64,000 nt of DNA, taken from assembly GCA_943735955.1 (NCBI GenBank), contig OX030962.1, positions 3,235,610 through 3,299,609 on the forward strand, given 5' to 3'. The notes under the pieces are model-generated. The model saw nothing but the letters and a program-made list of their open reading frames with translations. It searched no databases and had not been told where the DNA came from. This document shows positions 35,101-46,745 of this stretch, piece after piece. Positions within the stretch are counted from its first letter, which is position 1. Each line of letters starts with the position of its first letter. The position numbers and the translations under genes were made by a program. The DNA comes from Piscicola geometra (taxonomy: Eukaryota; Annelida; Clitellata; Hirudinida; Piscicolidae).

Positions 35101-38100
35101 TCAACCTCCACCATGACTCAAGCCAAACTGCAAGTGGCACTCCCATGCAAGGAGGCGCAAAGATTAGAGATGCTGAGCAATGTGAGGGGGCGGCACACAC
35201 CACGACCACTCCACTCCCACCAGACGTACCTTTCATCTCACACTCTCCCGCCATCGCACCCACCAAAGGCTCGTACGAGATCGACTGGGATCAATTCAAT
35301 GAAGACTCGAACCCTTACAGCGCATCTTCCCAACCTCGCATCTCTTCTGCCATTCCTCCCTCATCTGAACACCTTCCATCTTCTCCGCAGACAACCATTG
35401 TTGATGATGTTGCATGCGAGTCTGAAAGGGGAACTGAGATTGAAAGAGATGGAGATGAGACAGACTCTGTTCAGTGCGAAGGTCTTGCCAAAGAAGAAGT
35501 GTTTGCAACCGCCTCGACCACTGTCACGAATGTCATGAATGTCAGTGTAGCCACCAGTGCCACCAATGCTTCAGCAACAGATCTCCTTTCCGGACCAACC
35601 ACCCCACTGCCACACGTGTCAACTTCTCCCGCCATCGCACCCACCAAAGGCTCATACAAGATCGACTGGGAGCACTTCAACGAAGACTCGAACCCTCTCA
35701 CTCTTACCTTCCTACCTCCTTCTCAACTTCCTTCCACCCCTCCTTCCATCCCTCCTTCCAACCCTCCTTCCATCCCTCCACCTTCAACTTCAACCCTCCC
35801 TTCTCCACCACAGTCAGCCTCATCCCTTCCCACGACAGCCGATGCACTCGACCACTCCAAGACTGCATGTGCCATCACTCCTGCCTCCTCCGCCTCCAAG
35901 CACCTGTGCAGTGGTGCTGATGATGATGTTCCGACAAGAGGTCCTGCATCAAAATGCCATGACGTCACACTCGCGCAGTCCCTTCCACTAGCGCCCACCA
36001 AAGCCTCCTGCAACATCGACTGGAGTAACTTTGATGAAAACTCAGATCCTTCCATTTTTTGCCTCCAACCTCCTCTCATTGCTTGCCCACCATCTCCCAT
36101 CACAGAGCAGTCCTCATCGCCTCCACTGACCGCTCCTAACTACCTCCCTTTTGTCAACCTCCACCATGACTCAAGCCAAACTGCAAGTGGCACTCCCATG
36201 CAAGGAGGCGCAAAGATTAGAGATGCTGAGCAATGTGAGGGGGCGGCACACACCACGACCACTCCACTCCCACCAGACGTACCTTTCATCTCACACTCTC
36301 CCGCCATCGCACCCACCAAAGGCTCGTACGAGATCGACTGGGATCAATTCAATGAAGACTCGAACCCTTACAGCGCATCTTCCCAACCTCGCATCTCTTC
36401 TGCCATTCCTCCCTCATCTGAACACCTTCCATCTTCTCCGCAGACAACCATTGTTGATGATGTTGCATGCGAGTCTGAAAGGGGAACTGAGATTGAAAGA
36501 GATGGAGATGAGACAGACTCTGTTCAGTGCGAAGGTCTTGCCAAAGAAGAAGTGTTTGCAACCGCCTCGACCACTGTCACGAATGTCATGAATGTCAGTG
36601 TAGCCACCAGTGCCACCAATGCTTCAGCAACAGATCTCCTTTCCGGACCAACCACCCCACTGCCACACGTGTCAACTTCTCCCGCCATCGCACCCACCAA
36701 AGGCTCATACAAGATCGACTGGGAGCACTTCAACGAAGACTCGAACCCTCTCACTCTTACCTTCCTACCTCCTTCTCAACTTCCTTCCATCCCTCCTTCC
36801 AACCCTCCTTCCACCCCTCCTTCCATCCCTCCTTCCAACCCTCCTTCCATCCCTCCACCTTCAACTTCAACCCTCCCTTCTCCACCACAGTCAGCCTCAT
36901 CCCTTCCCACGACAGCCGATGCACTCGACCACTCCAAGACTGCATGTGCCATCACTCCTGCCTCCTCCGCCTCCAAGCATCTGTCCACTGGTGCTCATGA
37001 TGATGTTCCGACAAGAGGTCCTGCATCAAAATGCCATGACGTCACACTCGCGCAGTCCCTTCCACTAGCGCCCACCAAAGCCTCCTGCAACATCGACTGG
37101 AGTAACTTTGATGAAAACTCAGATCCTTCCATTTTTTGCCTCCAACCTCCTCTCATTGCTTGCCCACCATCTCCCATCACAGAGCAGTCCTCATCGCCTC
37201 CACTGACCGCTCCTAACTACCTCCCTCTTGTCAACCTCCACCATGACTCAAGCCAAACTGCAAGTGGCACTCCCATGCAAGGAGGCGCAAAGATTAGAGA
37301 TGCTGAGCAATGTGAGGGGGCGGCACACACCACGACCACTCCACTCCCACCAGACGTACCTTTCATCTCACACTCTCCCGCCATCGCACCCACCAAAGGC
37401 TCGTACGAGATCGACTGGGATCAATTTAATGAGGACTCGAACCCTTACAGCGCATCTTCCCAACCTCGCATCTCGTCTGCCGTTCCTCCCTCATCTGAAC
37501 ACCTTCCATCTTCTCCGCAGAGAACCATTGTTGATGATGTTGCATGCGAGTCTGAAAGGGGAACTGAGATTGAAAGAGATGGAGATGAGACAGACTCTGT
37601 TCAGTGCGAAGGTCTTGCCAAAGAAGAAGTGTTTGCAACCGCCTCGACCACTGTCACGAATGTCATGAATGTCAGTGTAGCCACCAGTGCCACCAATGCT
37701 TCAGCAACAGATCTCCTTTCCGGACCAACCACCCCACTGCCACACGTGTCAACTTCTCCCGCCATCGCACCCACCAAAGGCTCATACAAGATCGACTGGG
37801 AGCACTTCAACGAAGACTCGAACCCTCTCACTCTTACCTTCCTACCTCCTTCTCAACTTCCTTCCATCCCTCCTTCCAACCCTCCTTCCATCCCTCCTTC
37901 CACTCCTCCTTCCATCCCTCCTTCCAACCCTCCTTCCATCCCTCCACCTTCAACTTCAACCCTCCCTTCTCCACCACAGTCAGCCTCATCCCTTCCCACG
38001 ACAGCCGATGCACTCGACCACTCCAAGACTGCATGCGCCATCACTCCTGCCTCCTCCGCCTCCAAGCACCTGTGCAGTGGTGCTGATGATGATGTTCCGA

Positions 38101-39520
38101 CAAGAGGTCCTGCATCAAAATGCCATGACGTCACACTCGACAACAACAAAGGTTTGTCACTCGTAGACAACGCTGTACTCGCCACCAGCAACAACAAGAG
38201 CATCGAGGCCTTGTGCTCTGATGCTGACAATAAGGCGTCCAAAAATGACAACGAAAAATCAGTCACCAACAACAAACTATTCAATGATCAGCACATCACT
38301 TCACACTCCACCAACAACCAGAACAACAACATCACTTCACGTTTCACCAACAACCACAACAACAACATCACTTCACGTTTCAACAACAACCAGAACAACA
38401 ACATCACTTCACGTTTCAACAACAACCAGAACAACAACATCACTTCACGTTTCAACAACAACAACACCCTTGATCCTGCCATAGGCTTCAGCAGCAAACT
38501 TCTTGCTGACATCTTCTTCAACTTGAGCGCCTTCGAGCTGCAGTCTTTCCTGAAGCTGCCAGGCCTCGACTGCACTCTACTCAAGACTACCACCACTGCT
38601 GCATCATCATCATCAACATCATCTGCAAGTGTCCACCCTCCAACCGCACCTATGACTGCTTCTACAGACACCGGAACAACAACCTTGACTTCCCCAACAA
38701 CAACAGCAACTGCCACCACTGCCACAGCAACAACAGCAACTGCCACAGCAACAACAGCAACTGCCACCGAGGACCTCTTCACAGGCCTCGGAGACCCTTC
38801 GGACTGGCATGTCCTCGAGAAGTACCACTCCTCCACCGTCAGTTCTTTTGCTTGTCTGCCTGCTTGCTGTTCATTAATCCGTCAAACCTGCTTGCTCTTG
38901 TCAATTCGTCAAAATTCCATGTATAAGGCTCATCAAACCTCATCAAACCTCACCAAACCTCACCAAACAGACTTCTCGTCTGGCGAAGCAGTCTCTCTTC
39001 ACCAGATTCGACCCTCTCATCTCCACCATTGCATCTGCACAAGCCCCAGCCCCCACTACCACTTCACAAGCCCTAGCCACTACCACTTCACCAACCACAG
39101 CCACTTCCACTTCACAAACCACAGCTTCCACCAATGTACCAACAACATCTAGCATCTCTAATTTTGCCACAACTTCTTCATCATCGTCTTCTCTTCCCAA
39201 AATCGTCGAAGTTGATCATCATGAGCTCTTCACCATTCTGTCATCTTTATCTTCTCTCAATCTTGCTGATGCTAGCAGTGGTAGTATTAGATGTAGTAGT
39301 AGTTGTAGTGGGAAGTGTGAGAAAAGTGGAATGAAGATAGTGGAGTATGAAAGAACACTTGAAGAAGTTGAGAAGGAGAGAGATGAGGTGGTTGGAGGGA
39401 GGAGAGGTTGTTTTAGTGTTGTGGTGTGGTGTCTTGATGGTCATGGTAGGGTAATGTGATAGTAGGATGTGGTGTAGTGTGATGAAGTTGTCTGTGGGAG
39501 TGGGAATACTTTTCAAAGGG

Positions 39521-39552
<32 letters not shown>

Positions 39553-42500
39553 GGTTGTGTTTCACCGTTCAGGCGAGGTCAGAACTGAAGGAGGCTAAGC
39601 TCCAAGAGGAAACTCTCAAAGATGAGAAGGCACAGTTATGGTAATGATGCTGATGCTGATGATTATGATGATGGTGGTGGTGGTGTTGGAAGTAGTGATG
39701 ATTGTGATGAGACGATGATGATGATGATAGTTTTGATGATGGTTGTAATAATTGGCCACATAAATGGTTCACCTCATGCAGCTCAATCATATCCGCCTAT
39801 GAAGAAACCGTCTATTCAATCATTGGTTTGTGTGTGTGTGTGTGTGTCTGTGTGGGTGTGTGTGTGCGTGTGTGAGTGTAAGTGTGTGTGTGTGTGTATG
39901 CATGCTGGTGTCTGCACTTTCACTCCCACATCACAGGGAAGCATGAAGAAGAAAGAAAGAAGCAAAATGACGTCATTATAAAGCTTCAAGAGGAAAAGGA
40001 TGAGGTGTTTGATGATGGTGACGATGATGAAGATGTGTTGATGACAATGATGATGATGATGATGATGATGATAGTGATGACGATGATGATGATGGTGATA
40101 ATGATGACGATGATGGTGATGATGGCAGGCAGGGGAGGACATAAAGGCGGTGGGGAGGGCATTTGCAGACCTGCACAAGAGGTTCCTGAAGGCTAAGGAC
40201 GTCATCGATGCCTACATCAAAGTGCTCTTCTTGTTGTTGTCGCTCTTTTTAGTTCTTTGTTCCTATTCCGCATGACCGAACCATCCCGGTCTCATGTGGA
40301 GAAGCTAGGTGAACATTTGCCTCCTTCTTTCTTTTAGAGCCTCATCGCATTGATCGGTGTGGATGAGCTCCTCTCTCTCTTTCCTGCTGCTCTTGCAGTC
40401 CCAGAAGTGGTCTGGGTTGGTCTCCACTTCACCACACAGCTCACAGGTGGCGTCTTCATTCAGGATGTTCCTGCGGTAGAACGATGTGGCTGGACAGTGG
40501 CCACTGCGTAGCTGGGCCAAAAGTGTCTCTGCTCTTCTACTGGTGCCATCTTTTTTTTTCAGCGGGACACCGTAGATTTGTCTCGGATCTGTCAGCTCAG
40601 GAAGTTTCTCAAATGGCATCTTTGCCGGTGGTCTGGGCCAATGCATTTCTGGACTCTTCTCGCCAGCCTTCATTTCGCTTGAAGCGGTTCGGCACATGCT
40701 TGTAGTGGGTGGTCTTCGTTCAAGCCTCAGCGTCTGTTGTTCTTGTGGTTGATTTCTCATACATTCACTGCGTCGGTAAAAGTGAAGACGTTCTTGAGAC
40801 ATTGTTCTTGCGTTGAATTCAGCCCTTTGAATGGGTTTTGTAAATTCTTAATGATCCTGCTTGCCTTCAACCAGTCTAACATCCTTTCATGACAACGCCG
40901 AAGTGAGGCTTATGGGTCCGTATGGTTCTACGCAGTCCATCTGCTTCCCTGTCTTAATGAACGGGATCTGCTTGCTTCCTCTTTCCTGAAGCTAGAATTC
41001 ATTGCAGATATGCAGCAAGAGAGCTTGTATGTTTTGTGGCAGGTGGCCCAACATTGGTGGCTCAGTCTTTGGAGCTCGTCCTCGTCAGTCCATCTCTGTG
41101 ACTGCCTCTTGACTGCCTCTGCTTGATCCTTCGGGCATTGTGCTTGCGTGTTCCTCCTTATTGATGACTTCTGCATACTACGCTGCGAAGGCTGTCGTCT
41201 TCGGCATGTCAGTCACTCGCATCTTGCCCTTGAAGTACAGCATCTCATTCTTGGCCTTCAGCGCACTTTCTTGATTGAAGTTTCTTTTGGTGGTGGATTT
41301 CTCTCAGTCTCTCTTGCCAGCCTCTCTGTTACAGTTCGGTGCCTGATACTTTTGTTTTTGTTTATGGTAATGCTGTTGAAGTTATTCATTATTTTGATGG
41401 CATCGGTTGCTGTTATTTTGGTCCTCTAATCGTCCAATTAATTAAATTGATACAGTTTTTTAGCATTCATATGCGTTTATATAGCGCTTTTTTTCCAAGA
41501 CCCTTTAAAGACAACGTGACTCCTGCAGAACGAGGAAACATTGAAGGCTTGTTTGGCGACGACCCATGAGGAGCTCAGGAAGCTGAACTCCAAGTATGCA
41601 GACTTCAAGAAACACGTCGACCAACTCGTGCTCCAGTAAGTGTGCGTGTGTGCACATACATACATACATACATACATACATACATACATACATACATACA
41701 TACATACATAAATTCATTCATAAATACATACATAAAAACATACATAAAAATATGCATACATACACACACACATACATAGGGCGCATTGTTTAGTTCTCCT
41801 TAAATCTCAAATCTCGGGTGCATGCATCGGATTGATAGGCTTAAGAAGAAATAAACAACGGCATTAGACAAAATGTAGGATGTAAACAAGAACATTGTTT
41901 TAAACTTTCTAACAGCGATAGCTGTGAAAGAAATTTAAGATTTAAACAACTGTTACGCGATCTTTAATTTTTGCAATATAAATTATTTTATTTATTTTTT
42001 TGTTTTAGCCTTAAAAGTTTTAGAACGGTTAGAAGACCAAAGATTGTGTTCTGTTATTACATTTCAACGGGAAAAAAGACTAGTTTTATATATTTATTCA
42101 TTTAAACAAATATTCATTAACATGAATAAAAAATTTCATATATTTATTTATTTAAAAATTTATTTATTTAAATTACTTAAAAAATCTCTTAAAATCTTCA
42201 ATGAGCTGGTTCACAGCATCTAAAATTCTTCCTCTGGTCTGTTGAATGGTGTGGGTCATCTTATTTATAGTCTGAACCTTTTAGACTCCAAGTTTTTTCC
42301 CGTTAATCGCATAATTTTTTTCCTATACTCTGTCTTATATTTCTGTTTCATAATGAGTAAAGTAGCAAATTTATTTAACAAGTAAGACATAAAAAACCAC
42401 TATACATATTCACTTCAACTCGCATGCACCAGCATTACTTCCTTCAACTTTTGGGGCTTCTACATGATTAAAGTCAAGTGAAAGAAATATAATGTTAGTC

Positions 42501-43813
42501 AAGTTACTAGACTCTAGTGATACCCTCATTTCCTAATGAACTGAACTAAAAGTTACACCCTATAACTTATTTACAAATAAATTAACTTTTATCTCTACTG
42601 GACCCAGTCTGATTGTCTCTCTCATCTGGCACTGATTCAACTTTTCGGGCTTTCATGCTTTTCAAAATTATGTGTTGAATCTATAGCCAATTTAAAATTA
42701 GTAATTTGCAAATGAACAGACTTTTTCTTAAAGCTGTAGGGCTTTTCTCAACTTCAAAATATAAAGTTTATTTTAGGGAGTTAGAACAACGCAGGTCTTT
42801 TCAAAAAAGAAAAAATATTATAATATTTAATTAATATATTACCTTAATGAATAAGTCAAATAATTCAATAAAATATTTTAGTTAATTAATAAAACCAATA
42901 CAATTCATATTTACTTTTATTTTATTTATTTTATTTATAGCTAACTTAAATAGCTTTGATTGGATGTATTTCTATTTGTAAAACAATAAATCCTATCAAC
43001 CCCTTTTTGAGTAGGGTTGATAGGATGTACATTCGAAGATGTAGTGAAGAATTAAACAACGCGCGTCGCGACACACCCGGATGAAGTAAACAGCGCTTAA
43101 AACGCATCGGATGAACGGATGAGTGCATCGGATAAATTAAACAATGTGCCCGTACATACATACATTCATACATACATACAAGACAGTTCTTTATATTTAT
43201 TAATTATCTATATGTATTCATGTTTTTCTATTACAGAGCAAACGACAAAATAGCAAGTCAGCGCAGTGAATATGAGTCGGAAATAGACGCCCTCAAGGTT
43301 CGTTTCTTCTCATTTCTCGATTACACTCAACAACCCTCAACATACTGACCAACTTCTACACACCTCAACATACTGACCAACCTCTACACCACACTTCAAC
43401 ATACTGACCAACTTCTACACCACACTTCAACATACCGACCAACCTCTACACCACACTTCAACATACCGACCAACCTCTACACCACACCTCACCATACTGA
43501 CTATACGGTCCAACCATCAGGTGACGGTGCGCAAAGCAGAACTGAAAGAAAAGAACCTGGTATGTTTGTTTGAGGGTGTGCTAGTGCTGATGTGTGCCTT
43601 TGTTGTGGTGGTGTGTGCCTTTGTTGTGGTGGTGTGTGCCTTTGTTGTGGTGGTGTGTGCCTTTGTTGTGCTGGTGTGTGCCTTTGTTTCTAGTGTGTTG
43701 GTTGCATTCACCTGGCATGCACTCACTTCTCCACACGCACGCAGATCACCGAGATTAAAGAACTGAACTGCATTTGTGAAGAGCTGCTCGCCAAGAAAAC
43801 CGCCTCGAAATGA
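29121..43813 (+). CDS. TACC: Giant TACC (transforming acidic coiled-coil) protein
   Basis: Spindle and centrosome adaptor family; TACC proteins bind chTOG/XMAP215 and Aurora A. Exons: 29121(or ATG 29151)-38837, 38971-39387, 39573-39640, 39782-39825, 39937-40004, 40129-40221, 41529-41635, 43237-43297, 43521-43559, 43745-43813. All phases match. From ATG 29151 the product is about 3,550 residues, much longer than most TACC proteins (human TACC3 is about 840). Order: acidic N-terminus; eight tandem units with SDP-like motifs (APTKGSYKIDWEHFNEDSNP type); N-rich and T-rich linkers; the TACC signature around WHVLEKY and KQSLFTRFDPLI; then the C-terminal coiled coil (ISAYEETVYSII, FADLHKRFLKAKDVIDAY, NEETLKACL, ELNCICEELLAKK). 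ATG 29151 has A at -3, but an upstream exon is possible because the frame has no ATG at 29121. Introns contain a LINE and a TIR element. Confidence 0.93.
29866..29995 (+). repeat. TACC: Coding minisatellite VQVSH.GV in TACC
   Basis: Repeats of GTACAAGTGTCACATG with GTGGAGGAGGATGG spacers encode VQVSHVGVEEDG-like residues. Confidence 0.85.
30041..38140 (+). repeat. TACC: Eight in-frame tandem units of 1,053-1,089 bp inside TACC
   Basis: Unit starts at 30041, 31130, 32183, 33272, 34349, 35426, 36479 and 37556, with spacings 1089, 1053, 1089, 1077, 1077, 1053 and 1077. The last unit is partial. Each full unit encodes three SDP-like motifs (KIDWEHFNEDSNP, NIDWSNFDENSDP, EIDWDQFNEDSNP), 22 in all. 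Spacing differences are multiples of 12 because a nested 12-bp repeat (CCTTCCATCCCT / CCTTCCAACCCT, encoding xPPS) varies in number. Confidence 0.97.
38318..38465 (+). repeat. TACC: 36-bp coding minisatellite, NN.NNNITSRF
   Basis: Four copies of AACAACATCACTTCACGTTT with AACAAC spacers encode a 12-residue N-rich repeat just after the last large unit. Confidence 0.9.
38971..43813 (+). CDS. TACC: Exons of the conserved TACC C-terminal coiled-coil domain
   Basis: This is the family-diagnostic part of the gene. Small exons of 39-107 bp follow the 417-bp exon 38971-39387. The 44-bp exon 39782-39825 (phase 2 in, phase 1 out) is easily missed but is needed to keep frame; it supplies the SIISAYEETVYSII segment. 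The intron 40222-41528 contains a LINE and 41636-43236 a TIR element, yet the splice sites are intact (AAA|GTGCTC, CA|GTAAGT). Stop TGA is at 43811-43813. Confidence 0.92.
39517..39552. repeat. (GAT)n before the first short coiled-coil exon
   Basis: GATGATGATG microsatellite in the TACC intron. Confidence 0.85.
40008..40126. repeat. (GAT)n filling a whole short TACC intron
   Basis: GATGATGAC-type repeats occupy nearly the entire intron 40005-40128, between the KLQEEKDE exon and the AGEDIKAV exon. Confidence 0.9.
40223..41300 (-). mobile_element. Degraded LINE in a TACC intron
   Basis: The minus strand encodes RT pieces (FIKTGKQMD, EPYGPISLTSAL, about 40860-40960) and, nearer 40330-40560, AETLLAQLRSGHCPATSFYR with a CELCGEVETNPDHFWDC zinc knuckle. 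It is a different family from the LINE at 15.6/18.9 kb. Stops and frameshifts make it inactive. Confidence 0.85.
41655..41780. repeat. (ACAT)n microsatellite
   Basis: CATACATACAT tract starts just after the TACC donor at 41636. Related CATACATA sequence reappears at 43156-43182, on the other side of the inserted element. Confidence 0.9.
41782..43154. mobile_element. Non-autonomous DNA element within (ACAT)n
   Basis: The left end GGGCGCATTGTTTAGTT and right end AATTAAACAATGTGCCC are inverted repeats. GCATCGGAT words lie near both ends. The interior is AT-rich without a coding frame. It splits the ACAT microsatellite of the TACC intron. The superfamily is unresolved. Confidence 0.65.
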
Positions 43814-43907
43814 AACTTAAATGCTGAATACTATCGTCTTTTTATTTTAATTTAAAGTCCGTTCGTTTAATGGCATTCACTGTTTTTTCAAGTTCAACTT
43901 TTGTGAG

Positions 43908-43913
43908 AATAAA
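43908..43913 (+). terminator. Candidate TACC polyadenylation signal AATAAA
   Basis: AATAAA about 95 bases after the TACC stop. A second AATAAA begins near 43919. Confidence 0.6.
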
Positions 43914-43981
43914 AGACAATAAATAATAAGATAAGAACATAAAAGCAATATCACTTGTGCGCTCGGCAATCACTCAATTAA

Positions 43982-44036
43982 ATGACACTCACTGTTTTTT
44001 CAAGTTCAACTTTTGCGATAATAAAAGACAATCACT
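43982..44036 (+). repeat. Duplicate of the TACC 3' UTR signal region
   Basis: CACTGTTTTTTCAAGTTCAA and the following AATAAAAGACAAT repeat 43870-43924 at a 112-bp offset. Confidence 0.85.
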
Positions 44037-44330
44037 CAATTCAATTAAATAGTCGTTCAGACGGATTATTCGAGGTCCTTAGTCCCACAGGAGTTGATGA
44101 TGACGAACGGCCAAGAATGATGAAGTCGCGTCTTGCCTGTGTGGAGATGGGAAGGAGGTCTGAAGAAGTCCATCGAGAATGAATCTGATGTAAATATCTC
44201 AAATAATTTTCATAAATAAATTATATTAAACAGGTTAATCGTGGAAAAATCAAATGTTCAAAATATTAAAATGGAGTTTTAATTAAAGCGTTTTATAAAT
44301 GACTACATAATCAAAACCGATTACATATAC

Positions 44331-44712
44331 TGTATATAGTCTATGGAAAATATACTGTATATAGTCTATGGAAAATATACTGTATATAGTCTATGGAAAA
44401 TATACTGTATATAGTCTATGGAAAATATACTGTATATAGTCTATGGAAAATATACTGTATATAGTCTATGGAAAATATACTGTATATAGTCTATGGAAAA
44501 TATACTTCATATAGTCTATGGAAAATATACTGTATATAGTCTATGGAAAATATACTGTATATAGTCTATGGAAAATATACTGTATATAGTCTATGGAAAA
44601 TATACTGTATATAGTCTATGGAAAATATACTTTATATAGTCTATGGAAAATATACTGAATATAGTCTATGGAAAATATACTGTATATAGTCTATGGAAAA
44701 TATACTGTATAT
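44331..44712. repeat. 25-bp minisatellite, left half
   Basis: About fifteen copies of TATACTGTATATAGTCTATG plus GAAAA. The array is interrupted at 44713 and continues at 46546. Confidence 0.97.
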
Positions 44713-46545
44713 TAGGGTGCTTCCAAAAAATGAAAGTATCAGGATCGTGTTCGCCAACCCTGCATTACATGATGCTAGTTAGAAAAAGGCTGTAAAAAAA
44801 AAATTGGTGGAAAATAATAATATTTAGGACATGCTCAACGCTTTCAAAGTTTTCAATATTTGTGTCAAAACCTGCGATCGCGAGTTAAAACCTGTAGAAC
44901 ACATCTATGACAGTTGTAGATACTTTATTAACTGAAAATTTATCCAGCGTCAAAATCAAAATTATCAGTATTAATATTCAATAGTCATCAAAAGTCATTC
45001 AAAAGTCCTAACGTTTATGTTCTTTGGGAACTAACTGTAACTTGGCATCAACTGCTGATGACTTAGTCGGTGCCGAAAACTTTTTTCTATGGTCCTCGAC
45101 GACTTGAAAGAGATATTGCTTCTGTTCTTCATTGCGTGTCGAACTCGTGTTGAACTCTTGAATCAACGCAACCCCACGTTCAGCCAAGTCATTGACAACT
45201 TTGACAGATTGCACAAGTCGTTTGCTTTCTTGATACTCTGATTGAGATTTCCACTCACTGGGATCGACCTGCAAGAAGTCCTGGGATATGCCAAGAATCG
45301 TGAAGAAATAGTTAGTGCTCTTTGTAACAAAGTTGTGAAGTTTCTTAGTAGTTGGATTCTCAAATGGCTGAATTCGTTTTAGAGGCTCATCTGAGCCTTC
45401 AACTTCTTGGAGTGCCACTACCATCAAGCGCTTCTCCTCTATAGTGACAGCATCATCAAAGAAGCCAAAGGCAATAAGTGTTTCAGAGAGATACCAAAGG
45501 TGTCGCTCAAAGGCTGTAGTGGCAGCCTTGGCAATTTCAGTATTTGGATATTCAGATAAAGCACATAACAGTGCAAGGTCTTGTCGTGGAGCACAGTTTG
45601 CAGCTGGACTTTCAAACCAGTATTTCAGATATACTTTAGTGATGAACAAACTTACTTCTTGCAGGTGATGCCATATTTTCTGACCATAGGAAAGACCTCT
45701 AGATTTTCGACAGCTGGCGCCTGCGTCTAGTGGATCGTATTGTTTGCGAAATAACAACATCTTTATGGAATAAATGGCCCTCGCCATCCATCGAGCTCTG
45801 TGAATAGCACCAGGGTACCGAAACCGTATTCCACGTTCAGGTGTGCCTCCTAAGAAAATGATAGACAGTTCAAGCAATTCACAGTAGTCGTCACGAGGTT
45901 GAAATTTATTCAGCTGAGACTGTGCAAACTTTATGACATCATCCTTCCAAGGAGCTATCATACTTGCTAAAGTGTTATCTTCAACTGCTGTACAAAATAA
46001 CTTCTGGTCAATACGGGGCCAACAAATTTTGAAATGACCAAACAACTCCATGTTAGGAGACCTTGAGACGTCATGAACGCTGAAAACCTTTTCAAGAATA
46101 ATTTCGGAGATGTGGTGACGACAGGCCAAATTGATTAACTGTCGACCAAGCTCTGTTTCCAGACGAATACAAGTGCCACCTTTTGTTTCAGCATTTGAAG
46201 GCGTTGTATCAAAGCAGAGACCCTTGATCCTGTCTCGCAAGCCCAATTCATCAATAGTTTGTGTGATTGCTTGTGACATTGAAGCCGCCGTGCCATCTTG
46301 GAGCTTAGGGACAGCTAACAATTTTACCACATCCTGTCCAGAAACCAGAATTGGAAGTCGATCGACTTTAACCCGTAAAATAGTAAAAACGTGTATTTTG
46401 AAACGTGTTGAGCATGTTCTAAATATTAATTTAATTATTAAATATTTTGGCTATTGAGTTTTTATGTGAGACATCATCAAATGATGGGTTGGTCGATAAT
46501 GAATACCTAATTTAAAAATTTAGCATTATGGATGGAAGCACCCTA
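44713..46545 (-). mobile_element. DNA transposon with 8-bp TSD and transposase fragment (hAT-like)
   Basis: Perfect 12-bp termini TAGGGTGCTTCC / GGAAGCACCCTA are flanked by the 8-bp duplication CTGTATAT (44705-44712, 46546-46553). The minus-strand frame 45008-46330 (440 residues, open further upstream to about 46400 through RLPILVSG) resembles a transposase-like family common in aquatic invertebrates, with motifs LCFDTTPSNAETKGG, LACRHHISE and RFRYPGAIHRARWMARA. The N-terminal part is missing, so it is an internally deleted copy. The hAT assignment rests on TSD length and terminus only. Confidence 0.85.
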
Positions 46546-46745
46546 CTGTATATAGTCTATGGAAAATATACTGTATATAGTCTATGGAAAATATACTGTT
46601 ATATAGTCTATGGAAAATATACTGTTATATAGTCTATGGAAAATATACTGTATATAGTCTATGGAAAATATACTGTATATAGTCTATGGAAAATATACTG
46701 TATATAGTCTATTGAAAATATACTGTATATAGTCTATATACGATA
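46546..46745. repeat. 25-bp minisatellite, right half
   Basis: About eight further copies of the 25-bp unit, some with an extra T (ACTGTTATATAG). Confidence 0.95.

Noticed and set aside
29842..38284. Many overlapping open frames on both strands across the TACC repeat (60-160 residues each)
   Set aside because: They recur once per 1-kb unit as shadows of the TACC frame, which alone is continuous and has homology.
39816..40205. Histidine-rich minus-strand frame
   Set aside because: Complement of GAT and GT microsatellites and of TACC exons.
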